The notes: generated from the letters alone by a model not told the origin. A stretch of 64,000 bases of DNA from Stagonosporopsis chrysanthemi (GCA_022560025.1 JAFISE010000029.1:62001-126000), one strand, 5' to 3'; shown: positions 1 through 10,604, numbered from the stretch's first letter. Program-made: numbers and translations.

Positions 1-1078
1 ATTGTTACAGTTCGATGATGTCGACATCTTCGACCGTGCATCATAAACCGCCAAAGAGGGTTATGGCGCATGGTATTCTCAGCCCACTTCTGGAGATATT
101 CCGCCTGTACGAATTGACACTTGCACAATTCTAGCTTCGGGTCCGGATGATTCGTCGCACAACATATACATGTATGGGGGTTGAGATCCGACGCACGAGA
201 TCATCAAGTACTACGACGACATACATGTCCTCTCTTTATCTTCGTTCACCTGGATCAAGCTGTTTGAAGGCGAGTCTCCTCGGTACGGCCATACTTGTTA
301 CCTTGCAGCAGGGGGCCAGCTGCTTATTCTTGGAGGAAGCACGCAACATGGAAACATACCGAATCTCTGCGACTGGAAAGCCGAGTCAACCGCTGTTATG
401 TATCTACCGACCATGACTTGGGGTAGCGTCTTCTCTACGGATTACAGGCTGTACGAGCTTAAAAAATGCTAATCGAAAAGCTGGGTGGTGCAGCGCATGG
501 CAACGCCACTGTAAGAGCACCTATTCACGGGCAGTCATCTGGAGCAGTTGCATGTATCATACGCACTTCTCGTGTTTTTCGAACATGAATGGCACGCTAG
601 AGGTGTACGATTCGTCTGTACAAGTAACCCTAGGAATGAGCTCGAGGACGCGCGCAGCAATTATGGCTAGCGCCACAGTAATATGCATAGCCGTTCTTGC
701 ATTTGTTGTCTAGCTCACCTCCGGCTTTAGAGCCGCTCCAGGGCTGCGAACACCTCGCGCTCAGTCAACGCAACTGCGCCACTATATGAGGTCGAAGTAA
801 GGGCAAAGTTCGAGCTATCGCACAACGTCAAACAAGCCTATGAAATGACTGGGGAAGGTTACATGCATGAGGCGACGGATGAAGCTGTCAGAGCCGAAGC
901 GGACAGGTCTAGTGTCGTGCCCAGAGCATTTGAGCTACCAACAGGGGACCTCGACAAGAAGAAAAAATGGGAGATACCACTCGTCAAAGTACCTGGTCCT
1001 ATGTCTAAGAAAGTTGGGCCTGATACTACGAGCGAAGGGCTTGTGAATTGTGGCAAGAAGCTAGGTGATATTGTCTGA
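1..1078 (+). pseudogene. Decayed kelch-repeat membrane protein (3' part)
   Basis: Reading frame 2 from the left edge gives kelch-type sequence: FDDVDIFD, then a blade ending NIYMYGG, then YYDDIHVLSLSSFTW and SPRYGHTCYLAAGGQLLILGG. This resembles fungal kelch proteins with one C-terminal membrane segment. The frame is broken by an in-frame TAA near 44 and a TGA just after the YGG (about 172). A frame change near 465-480 leads to KLGGAAHGNATV. A hydrophobic stretch starting at 663 (MASATVICIAVLAFVV) fits the membrane helix, and an acidic tail (HEATDEAVRAEADRSS) runs to 1078. The 5' part lies outside the window. Several independent lesions argue for a pseudogene and not one sequencing error. Exact exon borders cannot be set. 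Confidence 0.7.
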
Positions 1079-1343
1079 CGATGAAACGAAGCTTCACGAA
1101 TTACGGGAAGTGAAATGAACTTGATGACGGCGTTGTTTTCAAAGAGCATGTTTCGATCCAAGAACAACGACTCACAGCTGTGTGTGAAGCCAATGTTCCA
1201 CTCTTGTAGCTCAGCCTCGGAAGGAACGCCGAAAACCCCCGCTTATTCTCATCTCAACACAGCTACGTCCCATGCTGATTGATTGTAACATTCACGCCTT
1301 CGTACTGACCTTGTGAGCCTATAACTCGAATCTGGCAAACACC

Positions 1344-2255
1344 ATGTCTGTGGCAAGCGTGCAAAGGGTCATCCTTCAACCCCCGCCTCTTCAAGACCTT
1401 TGCAATGCTATCCAGAGCGGACTGTCAAACAATTTCGTATCATCATCCGTGTCAGTCAAAGAATGCCCAGATCTTCAGCAAGCGCCTTATCGTCTGGCCT
1501 TCGCGGGTTTGTGCGGATCTCCACGCGTCGCCGATGTAGGCGGCCAACCCAACCTCGCGCCTACCCCAGACTTCACCAAGAAATACGACTTGCTCGAAAT
1601 TGCAAGGCTTATGGAGATGCCACAAGAGCGGGGTGCTCTTCTTGGGGCTGCAGCTGGACCGTTCCATGTGGTTGGGATGAACTCAGAGCTAATGCCAAAC
1701 TTGAGATGGGAGAGCGGCGAGGTCTTCAATGAGACACACTTTGCGAAAGTCAAGGAAGATGGGAGTGCGCTTTGTGGAAAATTGGCCTCCCATGATTGTG
1801 CACTGATGGCCAATCTTTTTGGTAGTGCAGGATTATCGGGCAACGTACTGCACATTACAGCATCCTCAAGGACTGGCACCCTCAACTTCACCGAAGCTAT
1901 CCGCAAGGCTTTGGTCAATGCGTACGGCACCCAAACTGTATCTCTTGGTGGTGTGTTCGTCATCTCAAAAGGCAGGGCGAAGTTGCACGTCATGCCTGAC
2001 TTCTCGTCTACCCCTCTCATTACCGACGAGCAGAAGCAAGAATGGTTGAGGTTCTACGATATGGAGGCCCCATTGGTGTGTTTGAGCGTGCTGCATTCGC
2101 ATGACCCGGGATTCGATCTGAGAATCGAGCACACACATTGCTTCTCAGATCATGGCGAGGGGGGCCATTATCACTACGATATAACACCAGAGGATGTGCA
2201 GTATGAAGCGTGGTTCAACGTCGCGGAGGTCTTGTACCGTATCGACAAGCCCTGA
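1344..2255 (+). CDS. C11orf54-type zinc ester hydrolase (DUF1907)
   Basis: Single-exon ORF of 303 aa, close to the about 315 aa of human C11orf54 (PTD012). The family is a zinc-dependent ester hydrolase fold. The C-terminal third carries the His cluster of the family, EHTHCFSDHGEGGHYHYD, which supplies the metal ligands. The N-terminal half has the family's GL-CGSPRVADVGG segment and a PFHVVGMNSELMPN stretch. Known homologues hydrolyse model esters; the natural substrate is not settled. No signal peptide, so probably cytosolic or nuclear. The start is the first ATG (ACCATGT) after a long upstream stretch with stops. It stands alone, about 265 bp downstream of the kelch remnant. Confidence 0.88.
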   Translation: MSVASVQRVILQPPPLQDLCNAIQSGLSNNFVSSSVSVKECPDLQQAPYRLAFAGLCGSPRVADVGGQPNLAPTPDFTKKYDLLEIARLMEMPQERGALLGAAAGPFHVVGMNSELMPNLRWESGEVFNETHFAKVKEDGSALCGKLASHDCALMANLFGSAGLSGNVLHITASSRTGTLNFTEAIRKALVNAYGTQTVSLGGVFVISKGRAKLHVMPDFSSTPLITDEQKQEWLRFYDMEAPLVCLSVLHSHDPGFDLRIEHTHCFSDHGEGGHYHYDITPEDVQYEAWFNVAEVLYRIDKP

Positions 2256-3563
2256 AGTGAAACAAGGCTAGAGGGATGCTTTTCTCTGCGACTATAAGAG
2301 ATCGCAGTACACTCAAGCTTGATGACCATGCTGAGCTGTTGCGTTCTCAAGGTTACTGTCCCAATTTGGCTTAGGCTTGATGTTCATTTTCGGCACCGCA
2401 CTTCTGCAGAACGCGTGTGGGCAATAGCATTTATTGCAAGGATGGATTGAGCCACCCCACTCTCTCCTGTCCTCGGTGCCTCATTGTCGATACGCGTTGA
2501 TGCCACGCACTGCCACAATGGCCCCTTTGCCAGTCGCATGAACCGGTCTCCTGAGTTCGGACCAGTGAGCTATCCACGTCATCATTCCAAACACCCATTT
2601 CTAGCATCAGCGACGGCGAGCAGTCTTCTGCTGCGCTGAGCCTCATTCGTGCAACGTCTAAATTTTCAGGAACATGCAGGAAGCCTCATCCTTCAAGGTG
2701 GCCTCACCTGTGCAAGTATGTATATGGCTCTTTCTTGTTGCATCGCACGCATCTCACCCCAGATTCACGCCAGGCTTGCTGTTAGTCTCCGTTTCTGCTG
2801 TGATCTCATGCGACCCACGTTGAGCCTTCGCCGGCGATTTCAAGAGTGGAGACATTTGTCAAGTCGAATGGACCTGTTGTCCTCCTTTACGAAGTTTGTA
2901 CGCTGCTGTCTTTCCATGAAGAAGGATGAAAATGTAGCTGCACAATACTGCTCATTTGCATGCCCAAGTGTCGCGATAAATTGTTTATGGACCTGGTCCC
3001 CAGGTCTCAATCTTGTGGTCGGGCATGGAGACTATTTTTAGTCGGACACACCAGGTACAGCGCCAAATTGAGGTCCTGACGTCGCCTCTAGAACCGTTGA
3101 GAATTTGTTCTCCACAACGGCGAATGACTAGCCAAGCCGGGTCAACGACAGAAGCTCATCGTCTTGGTGAGCTTGTTCCTGCAGCGACGAAAGAATAGTT
3201 AGCACCCATGAGAGGTTTGATCCTATCTCTTAAGAAATGACTGCATGATCGAAGAACGATCTATCGGCATCCTTGCACATGGAATCCTTGCGCGTGTCGC
3301 CCACATGGTCTGGCCGAAAAAGGAAAGCACGGGAGTAGCGGATGCCCTTGCCCTGCCCTGCCCTGCCCTGCCGATCCGTAAACACTCCTTTCCTAGCTTG
3401 TGCCCGACCCCTGCCGTCAATGAGGTCAAGCGTAACGGGCCGATCGAGTACTTGCTCAACTCATTCCTCTGCTTGCTTATATCAACCAAGCCGTCCTGCG
3501 TTCTACTTTCCTTCCATACGCCCCCTTTCGATTCGAATTATTGTTTTGTAATCCCTACTCATA
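2256..3563. other. Intergenic, no gene seen
   Basis: Holds the 3' flank of the ester hydrolase gene and the promoter side of the glucanase gene. A 130-codon open frame at 2649-3041 has no recognisable domain and biased composition, so it is taken as chance. The last 200 bp contain a CCCTG repeat and a pyrimidine-rich leader (CCTTCC, CCCCTTTC) just before the glucanase ATG, as is common in fungal 5' leaders. Confidence 0.5.
3351..3370 (+). repeat. (CCCTG)4 microsatellite
   Basis: Four perfect CCCTG units, preceded by a partial unit, about 195 bp upstream of the glucanase start codon. It lies in the promoter or leader region, so length changes could affect expression; that is inference. Confidence 0.9.
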
Positions 3564-4787
3564 ATGCGCTTCGCACCTTCCATCATCGCCTCTGCGGCCC
3601 TACTATCTACTGCCAATGCTGCCATCAAAGGGTTCAATTACGGTGCTCAGTTCAACAACGACGCCGCGAAGACTCTGGTTGACTTCGAGTATGAGTTTAA
3701 TGCGGCAAAGAACCTACCCGGTACCGATGGTTGGACCAGCGCTCGTCTCTACACTATGGTTCAGCACGGGACACAGAACACTATCATTGAAGCAATCCAA
3801 GCCGCTATCAACACCAAGACCACCCTCCTCCTCGGATTGTGGGCATCCGCCGGACAGGAGTCATTCAACAACGAGATCCGAGCGCTGAAGGCGGCCATCG
3901 ATCAGTACGGCACCGCTTTCACTGACTTGGTAGTCGGCATCTCTGTTGGCTCTGAGGATCTCTACCGCGTCTCGGCTGATGGTGCTGGAGGCAACCCCGG
4001 TACTGAGCCCAGCGTTCTGGTCAGCTACATCAAGCAGACTCGCGATGCTATCGCTGGAACCCCACTGTCTGGCGCCCAGCTGGGTCACGTCGACACGTGG
4101 CAGGTGTATGTCAATGCTAGCAACATTGATGTTATCAACAACCTCGACTGGATCGGAATGGATGCTTGTATGTGACACCTGAGTAGTAGCCCTATACCCT
4201 GTGCCTTTGCTAACAATGGACGCAGACCCGTACTTCCAGAGCTCTTTCAACAACGGTGTCGGTAGTGGTGCCGACCTTTTCTTTGACGCCTACAACCAGA
4301 CCGTTGCTGCTTCTCAGGGCAAGCCCGTTTGGGTTACGGAGACAGGATGGCCTGTGAGCGGTGAGACCGTCAACCAGGCCGTTCCCAGCGCAGATAACGC
4401 CCGTATCTATTGGGAAGACGTCACATGCAAGCTGGTGAACGACAACGTTAATCTCTGGTACTATATCCTCCAGGACGTTCAGTGGGGTAACCCCAGCCCT
4501 TCGTTTGGCATCAAGCCCGGAGGTGATCTTGCTCAGGTTTCTCCCCTGTTCGACTTGTCGTGCCCAGCTGCGACCAAGAACGTAAGTCACCTTCCTTTAG
4601 TCGTCTTTTCTTCTGTCCTGTCGCACTTACTGTTTACTTTCCTGGTCCATCTATTTCTTGCTGCTTCTGCACTCTGCTACTTGCTGTCCGTGGCACAGTC
4701 GCGTTGCAGGAGTCCTCGTTCAAAGCATGTGCCCGTACGTCCTATAGCCTGGGCTGTAACGCCTTCAGCATAGGTTGCGCGGGCTAA
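3564..4787 (+). CDS. Secreted GH17 glucan endo-1,3-beta-glucosidase
   Basis: Exons 3564-4167 and 4226-4581 are firm. The 58-nt intron (GTATGT...CTAAC...GCAG) restores GMDA-YPYFQ. A signal peptide (MRFAPSIIASAALLSTANA) is followed by the GH17 barrel: ISVGSEDLYR holds the acid/base Glu and WVTETGWPVSG the nucleophile Glu. The enzyme would cut or remodel beta-1,3-glucan in the cell wall. After SCPAATKN a GTAAGT donor at 4582 opens a second intron. With acceptor 4709 the protein ends at 4787 after a short Cys-containing tail (345 aa). With acceptor 4773 the frame instead enters the Ser/Thr-rich linker and But2 domain described next. Only a transcript can tell which end is used; both may be. Confidence 0.85.
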
Positions 4788-5538
4788 TGCAAGTACGAAG
4801 GGGACCTTGCCGCTCCTGACGGCAACTAGCAGCAGTAGTGTCGTCACAGCGAGTAGCTTGAGCAGTTCCGGAGAACTAATCTGGCCAAGTACCAAATGTG
4901 ATGACTGTCAAACGTGGCGAATTTCTGCTAACATTCTCATAGTAAGCAGCCTCGTCTCGACAGATGAACCTACCTTCGCCACTGCTCCGACTGTCACATC
5001 CAACAACCTAGCACCCTCAACACTCACGCCTACTGAAGCCGTATCTGGATCCTTCGGTCTCGTTCCAGGGCCGATCAGTCCTCTGACCAGCTTGGAAGCC
5101 CCTTTCGAAGCTCCGGTGTTGATCGTCCGGATTGACAAGGCCGACCCGCATAAAGTCATTCGCAATGGTTATGTTGCGCAACTGTCCCCAACGATGTCTA
5201 CTGTCTTCGTTTTCGACGTCCGCTTTGAACACAAAGGCAAAACTTGCAGTTTGGTCTTCCACGTGCCGACTGCTTCTTTCTGGTCCGACATGTCACCTGT
5301 CCACATTCAATCGTCAGGTGGCATCGCCGTGTCCAGCATCGGCTCGCATGCAGTCTGGGCAAGGATCAGCGCAGATGATGCGAGAAACTCGAATGTTGTT
5401 GGATGGGCGCCATCTGTTCAACCTGACAACCGGTACAACATTGCAAGTGTTCCTTGCGCAGCAGGTCAGAGGGTTGCCTATCAAGTCGAGTCCACTGGAG
5501 GTCTTGCCATGGACTTCAGAAGAATACGCCGCCTGTAG
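4774..5538 (+). CDS. But2 C-terminal-domain coding region; possible 3' part of the GH17 gene
   Basis: Open frame with a Ser/Thr-rich start (TATSSSSVVTASSLSSS) and a clear But2 C-terminal domain from about 5100: APVLIVRIDKADP, VFVFDVRFEHKGKTCSLVF and PDNRYNIASVPCAAGQRVAY, with the paired Cys typical of this fungal extracellular domain. There is no ATG in this frame before the domain, and none gives a signal peptide. The frame is in phase with GH17 exon 2 if splicing runs from 4582 to 4773 (192 nt; branch-like TGTAAC, acceptor CATAG). A further optional 54-nt intron, 4889-4942 (GTACCA...GCTAAC...CATAG), keeps the frame. Either this is the C-terminal half of a GH17-But2 protein of about 556-574 aa, or a But2 gene that has lost its 5' end. 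Confidence 0.6.
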   Translation, partial: VARANASTKGTLPLLTATSSSSVVTASSLSSSGELIWPSTKCDDCQTWRISANILIVSSLVSTDEPTFATAPTVTSNNLAPSTLTPTEAVSGSFGLVPGPISPLTSLEAPFEAPVLIVRIDKADPHKVIRNGYVAQLSPTMSTVFVFDVRFEHKGKTCSLVFHVPTASFWSDMSPVHIQSSGGIAVSSIGSHAVWARISADDARNSNVVGWAPSVQPDNRYNIASVPCAAGQRVAYQVESTGGLAMDFRRIRRL

Positions 5539-5980
5539 GTCTGTTCATGTTGGTGTCTGGAAAGTGATGTGTCGTTTGAGCAGAGCGATGAGAGTTTTCT
5601 GTTTGGACTCATTAATGCTAGACCAATTCCTTGTAAATAGTTCAACTTCTATTTGCCCTTCACTCTACGGCTCTCAGTCTGATCTTGTCGCTCAATTTTC
5701 TGCGTTTTTTATGCTTGCAATCAATGCGTGGGCGCCATTTGATTTTAAAGTCTACCGATGAAACAATCATGCAGGACCAAGCGATGCAAGTGACGGCGCG
5801 TCCGGCTGTCCTTACGGTAGCTTGTCGAGAGGCTGACGAGTCGAAACAGTCTCGGCAAGCGTCCCGTTGCTGCCTCTGCTATATAGGCTTACTCGTCTTC
5901 ACTTACATCGCTAGTGCCAAAGTGTCAACGATAAAGGTAACATTGACTATCCTCAGGAAATGCTCGATGCAGCCACACTA
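5539..5980. other. Intergenic, no gene seen
   Basis: 3' flank of the But2 frame meeting the 3' flank of a minus-strand frame. Only short open frames without recognisable domains. Confidence 0.5.
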
Positions 5981-6349
5981 CTATGTGACAACGCAAGACT
6001 CCCTCACATCCGGATCGCTCATCTCCACCGTCCCATTACCCATCGTCGCACCCATGTCAGCATCACTGAACGCCCCAGGAGCCGATCCCAATTTGCTCTG
6101 ACTTAAGACAGGGCTTATACCCAACTGCTTTCCCAACTCAGTACGACGCTTCGGATCGAGTGTGCGCACAAGGACCACCGTGAAAGTACCCAGCAGAGCG
6201 AGAATAAGCAGCAAGCGTAAGACACAGCGCAGCAGCGTATGACACGTGCTCCCACACCAAGTATCAAAGTGCGACAGCGTCGCAGTTGCCCAGTGCGCTT
6301 CCGCCTCCGTCCACATGGCGGGTATAGCAGTATTAATCGCCATGACCAT
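5981..6349 (-). CDS. Unknown single-pass membrane protein, C-terminal part; gene looks frameshifted
   Basis: The first ATG in the frame (6349) begins MVMAINTAIPAMWTEAEAHW, followed by an amphipathic stretch and a membrane helix (CVLRLLLILALLGTFTVVLV), then RTLDPKRRTELGKQLG and an acidic, Gly/Ser-rich end. No family is recognised. Upstream on the same strand another frame stays open from about 6740 to past 6380 with coding-like sequence (NHTAQYLHAVPAYLQTLV, then FVQLLLSTQRCTAALYAL). It lies one base out of phase with this frame, and they overlap near 6350-6385 with no room for an intron. The locus may therefore be one gene with a 1-nt deletion (real or sequencing) and an unseen first exon. It is not expected to be a fully correct model. 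Confidence 0.4.
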   Translation of the reverse strand: MVMAINTAIPAMWTEAEAHWATATLSHFDTWCGSTCHTLLRCVLRLLLILALLGTFTVVLVRTLDPKRRTELGKQLGISPVLSQSKLGSAPGAFSDADMGATMGNGTVEMSDPDVRESCVVT

Positions 6350-6749
6350 ATCGATCTCAAGGCGTATAAGGCGGCGGTGCAACGTTGTGTTGAGAGGAGT
6401 AGCTGCACAAACACACTACGTCTTGCGGAGTAGGGCGTGCCTTGAGGAGGATGAGGACGTAGTGGAGAATGGAGGGAGGAGTTCTGGTCGACGAGCGTCT
6501 GGAGATACGCAGGAACCGCATGTAGATATTGAGCCGTGTGATTGACAAGGGGGTTCTTTGTTGATGACGCGGGGCCGTGCTGGGCTGAGCTCGGCGGAGG
6601 GGTGTGAAGGGGTGGGTGGCGTCCGTGGAGTGGGGCTGTCTGTTTTGTGGGTGAGCCGGTTCTTGGAAGCAGATATTGTAAGGGCTGTAGTAGTGTGGTG
6701 TGGTGGTTACCTGTACGTTGGAGTTCTGTGAGATAAGGGCCTTGTGCAG

Positions 6750-7571
6750 AGAATCATGGTCTTGCAGTCTTTGTGACTATGGGCAGGTAACCGCAGATTG
6801 CGCGCCTTGTGATTGCCTGAGGTGTTGATAAACACTGCCGCTTCTCAACGGTACCTCCTGCGTGTTTGGGTGTTGCTTGTGTTCACATGCATGCAGGACA
6901 TCACTTTCCGCATCCGGAACAATGGGACTGCTAGCGGCAGCTCCGGGTCGCTCTCTTTTCATCGAGTTTTCGTATCTCCCATTCTCATGGCGTCAGTGCC
7001 TTGATTGAAACTTAGGCTTTCGCAAGGCGGATCGGTGTCTTGCCTTATCGAAGGCGAGGCTGTGGTTCTACAGATTGTTTCAGGTTGTAGGGATAAACAT
7101 AGGCTAGACTTTTCAGTCTGGACCCTCAGATCTACCGAGGGGTACCTGATACTGCTGGGACGGGGCTGCGACCATAAGCCGTCGCCGTTGACCGGGTCAC
7201 GATGCGGGAAGGATTGGTACCAATGAAAGGCACGAGACGGGTGTGGAAGGCTCGGAATGCTATCCGAAGGAAACGTTACACGATAACGGTCCTGATGCTG
7301 AGATGATGCTGCAGGAATGTTGAGATCTTCACAAATGTGCTAAGAATAATTTCAAAGAGTGCAAAGGATATGTTTGTAGTTGAAGCGAATGCATTGTGAA
7401 TATGAATACGTAACAACAAAGGCATAACTCCAATAAGCAACGCAAAAGCCAATATGTGAAAAACTCATTCTAACCACGCAAAAGCAGCAAAATATACAAG
7501 AGCAAACTCAGCAACCCTGCTCCACACCACCACCATCTTCGTACCTTGACCCAGACGCTTTCTTCGAGTTG
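6750..7571. other. Intergenic, no gene seen
   Basis: Between the possible 5' end of the frameshifted membrane-protein locus and the 3' end of the metalloprotease gene. The 7260-7510 part is A-rich and probably the protease 3' untranslated region. Small open frames are without recognisable domains. Confidence 0.45.
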
Positions 7572-8477
7572 CTAGTTGCCGTTCCGGAACATGCTCCACA
7601 TGCTCTTCATGCGCGCAACCTGCAGGTCCGAGAATGCTTCATAGCAGTCGTCGATGGAGTAGTCCATGTAGTTGTGAATAGGGTCGAACTCGCCAGGCTT
7701 TTGCTGAGCAGGGCAGCTCTGCTTCTTGGGGTCGGTGGGACAGCCATCGGTCGCGGTGCTCTCGACAGGGGTGTCGTCGATGTAGTCGCCGGGGCCCTCG
7801 CACGACTTACCCTCGAAAGTGTGCAGCAGACCCAGCCAGTGTCCGGTCTCGTGCACGGCGGTCTTGCCCTTGTTGAATCCGTACATCAGTCCATCGGGCA
7901 TAGTATTGGCGTTGACATTGCAGCCGTCGTTGGAGAAGACGGATGGGTCTTTACCGTTGGGACCAAGGGCCGAAGGTAAGGTGCATCTGCCAAGTACACC
8001 ACCCGCGAGATCGGTTTGGAAGTAGATGTTGAGTGTCTGGTAAGTGCCCTGGCGCAGTGACTTCTTCATGTTGGCGTCATCGTCACCGCTACCAACGGCC
8101 CATGCATCATTGGTGTTCCATGTTACATTTTGCAGCTCAAACTGTATGTTGTACGGATTGTAGGATTCGTTCAACGAGTCCAGCTGCGCTTGAGGCATAG
8201 CATTGGTGATGGAGTCTTTTGAGGCCTCGGTCATGACGATGTGGAAGACGGCCTGAATCTTGACGGGATCGTCGCGGGCTGCAAGCTCAGCAGCGCGAGC
8301 GGCGAGGCTGCCCTTTGCTTTACCATCTTGGAGTTGTTGGATGGTGTCCAAGTAAGACTGATCTGCAGACTGGGTGCCTGTGCCACAGTCAAAGTTATTG
8401 CCGGATGAACCGGAAGGTTGAAGGTCGGCGGCGGATGCTAGGAGGCCTAGCGAGGCAAGGAGGAAGTGGGTGCGCAT
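7572..8477 (-). CDS. Secreted M43B (pappalysin-like) metalloprotease
   Basis: Intronless, 301 aa, the usual size for fungal extracellular M43 enzymes. Signal peptide MRTHFLLASLGLLASAAD, then a pro-region with Ala/Arg-rich stretch near residues 55-70 and the catalytic domain from about residue 73. The zinc site is HETGHWLGLLH (His209, Glu210, His213, His219), followed by the Met-turn NYMDYS with Met271. Cys residues near 165, 186, 226, 246, 255 and 278 fit the family's disulfides. It should be a secreted zinc endopeptidase for extracellular protein digestion; such enzymes are often induced by protein substrates or in host contact, which is family knowledge and not shown here. The start is the only ATG that gives the signal peptide. 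Confidence 0.93.
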   Translation of the reverse strand: MRTHFLLASLGLLASAADLQPSGSSGNNFDCGTGTQSADQSYLDTIQQLQDGKAKGSLAARAAELAARDDPVKIQAVFHIVMTEASKDSITNAMPQAQLDSLNESYNPYNIQFELQNVTWNTNDAWAVGSGDDDANMKKSLRQGTYQTLNIYFQTDLAGGVLGRCTLPSALGPNGKDPSVFSNDGCNVNANTMPDGLMYGFNKGKTAVHETGHWLGLLHTFEGKSCEGPGDYIDDTPVESTATDGCPTDPKKQSCPAQQKPGEFDPIHNYMDYSIDDCYEAFSDLQVARMKSMWSMFRNGN

Positions 8478-9070
8478 TTGAGCGGTTGGCTACTAAGGGA
8501 TTGCACGGAATGCACGAATCGGCTGAGAAGTCTCGTGGAATAACTACTTGCTAAGGAGAATGAGTGTGCTGAAGGCAAGTTGTAGTACTGCAGCGGTGGA
8601 TGCATACAGAGGATAGCCACGAGGCTTTTATTCTTCGTCTCGAAAACACTGTACATGTTCTGGATTCCTGAAGTTCCAGAATGACCATCTCGGTTTATCT
8701 TGATATCTGTCTGGATTCTTCCTGACCCCTGTTATCATGATGAATGCGGCCTCATCATAAGACCTGTCTCGGTACCACGCTGCCTGACAGCGCTGACACG
8801 AAGCTTATTTCCTGTAGTGTCGGAGCAGTTAGTCGCAAGTACGGCATGAAATCAGTCGAGTATGACATGCATTGACCAAAAAGAATAGACCAGGTTCCAG
8901 TTTCTCGCTCAAACACCATAACTCCAGGCTATCTTAGCCCCAGATATCCATACAATTCCAAGCACCAGGGTTTTACTCGTGAATCGGTACAATCAGTTCA
9001 ATCGCGCAAGAAGAGAAACAGGAGAGAGCTAAACAGTCTGACAACAAAGGCGTTGTGGCAATACCTGTCA
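8478..9070. other. Protease promoter and CDC50 3' flank
   Basis: Upstream region of the minus-strand protease and 3' flank of the CDC50 gene. No coding signal. A purine-rich stretch (AAGAAGAGAAACAGGAGAGAG) near 9006 would be pyrimidine-rich on the minus strand. Confidence 0.45.
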
Positions 9071-10604
9071 TTAAGCTCCTCCGGCTCGCCCAGTGGTGGT
9101 TGCTGTGCTCGGCTGATCGTTGTTCCAGGTCAGATAAGTGTGGTCGCCGAGTTTTCTAGAAGAATGTCAGCGATCTAGAACTGCGTGCGCTGGTTTACCG
9201 AGCGACTGACCTCGGCTTGATGAGATGAGTGGCCAAAAACGCGGCACCAAGTAAAATGCAAAGGCCGCCAACCACGATGTACGCGATGCCCAAAAACGGA
9301 TTTTTGCCACCCATGACAGTGCGCGTGGAGATCAAAATGGACTTTGTGCCACTGTACGCCTGTACCGGAAAGCCTAGAAACATGTTAGCTAAAGAGAGGC
9401 GGAGATGTGCTTCGTGGGCTGACTTACGGTCGTAGATCTTGAGCCGGTAGGTACCCGCTTTCAAGGACTCGTGGTCATTGCGCTGGGCGAGTTTGCTGAA
9501 TGTCGGCAGACCGGCAGTCCTCATCCAGACCTGGAACGCCTCCCATGTGTGGAGGTTTGGAAGCTCAGATAAACCGTCATAGCTTCCGTTGACAAACTGA
9601 TCCTGCCAGTTCGGTGGAGGAACGACGTCCGATGGCTTGTAGTCTGTCTTTCCATACAGATCGCCTTCATGGGCCCATGATATGCCATCCGTCGTCATTT
9701 TGTAAACGCTAGAGCTGCCAGCGATCTGCGACGGATTTGTTGCGTTCAGACTGGTAAAGGTGTCATTGAACATGGAGTTGGCAATGAGACCGCAGGGATA
9801 GTAGGGCTTGCCATCGACGACATCAAGAGGCCCACAGTCGCCAGAATTAATGTCGTCCGCGCTGCGAGCTGATCCTTTGAGCTGATCGATATCCACGCTC
9901 CTTACGTATCGACGGTGATTCTGGTAGAAGTTGGTAAGGCGATAGTAGAAGAGAATCGGCGGCTTAATTTCGTTCGGGATGTCGAAACTGAGGATGCACA
10001 CGCTGGTGTTCTGAACCCTGCCTGACGGCCATGTGAAATCCTCCCAAGCTTTGCCCCACTGCGGCTGCGTCCTCATCTTCTCTTTGAAGGTCGCTGATAC
10101 ATGCTTCGAGGGAATATCGGTGAGCGTGCTCTCGACTTGAGGATCGAAGATGGCGTCGGTGAGAGGTGCGGAGTTGTTGCAGTTGGTGTAGTCGATCGAG
10201 ATCTCCTGGACCTGGGACTGCTGTCAGATGTCTGTCTGTCCATATGCGGCTCCCCGACTTACCAGCGAACTAGCATAGAGCAGCAGCCCGCCGATGGGTG
10301 CAAATATGATGCCAACGATAAAGAAGAGAGGGAGGACGGTCTTCGGGGTTAAGATGGGTCTGTCGCCGCAAGGTCAGTGTTGCTGGACCAGCCTGATTGC
10401 GCGCATTGCACACGTACTGCCACGCCTTCAGTCGCTGCTGTCGAAATGCAGTATCTGTGCAGCCATCAGTCTCGCGGTCCTGCGCGCGCGGCGGCGTCCA
10501 GGCTTACTCGGGGGTCTCCTGCTTTTCGTCTTCTTGCTTTCCTCGCGATTTGGATCCTGGCTGGATATCGAGTCGGTGGCCTCCATCTGCTGTGTTTGCG
10601 ACAT
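9071..10604 (-). CDS. CDC50: CDC50/LEM3 family P4-ATPase (flippase) beta subunit
   Basis: Six exons: 10604-10508, 10454-10418, 10359-10263, 10211-9428, 9373-9211, 9155-9071. All introns are 51-58 nt with GT-AG ends and the phases close to 420 aa. The N terminus MSQTQQMEATDS leads to the conserved RRPPNTAFRQQRLKAWQPIL, then membrane helix 1 (PLFFIVGIIFAPIGGLLLYA). A large lumenal domain has YTNCNN, the FYQNHRRYVRS motif, CGPLDV..PCGLIANSMFND and several N-glycosylation sites. Helix 2 (FLGIAYIVVGGLCILLGAAF) precedes the KPRKLGDHTYLTWN tail. Family members escort P4-ATPases from the ER and are needed for lipid flipping at the plasma membrane, Golgi or endosomes. Which of Cdc50, Lem3 or Crf1 it equals cannot be told by eye. 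Confidence 0.93.

Noticed and set aside
6777..7226. Short frames on both strands between the membrane locus and the protease gene
   Set aside because: 60-75 codons, no domain, no conserved-looking motif.
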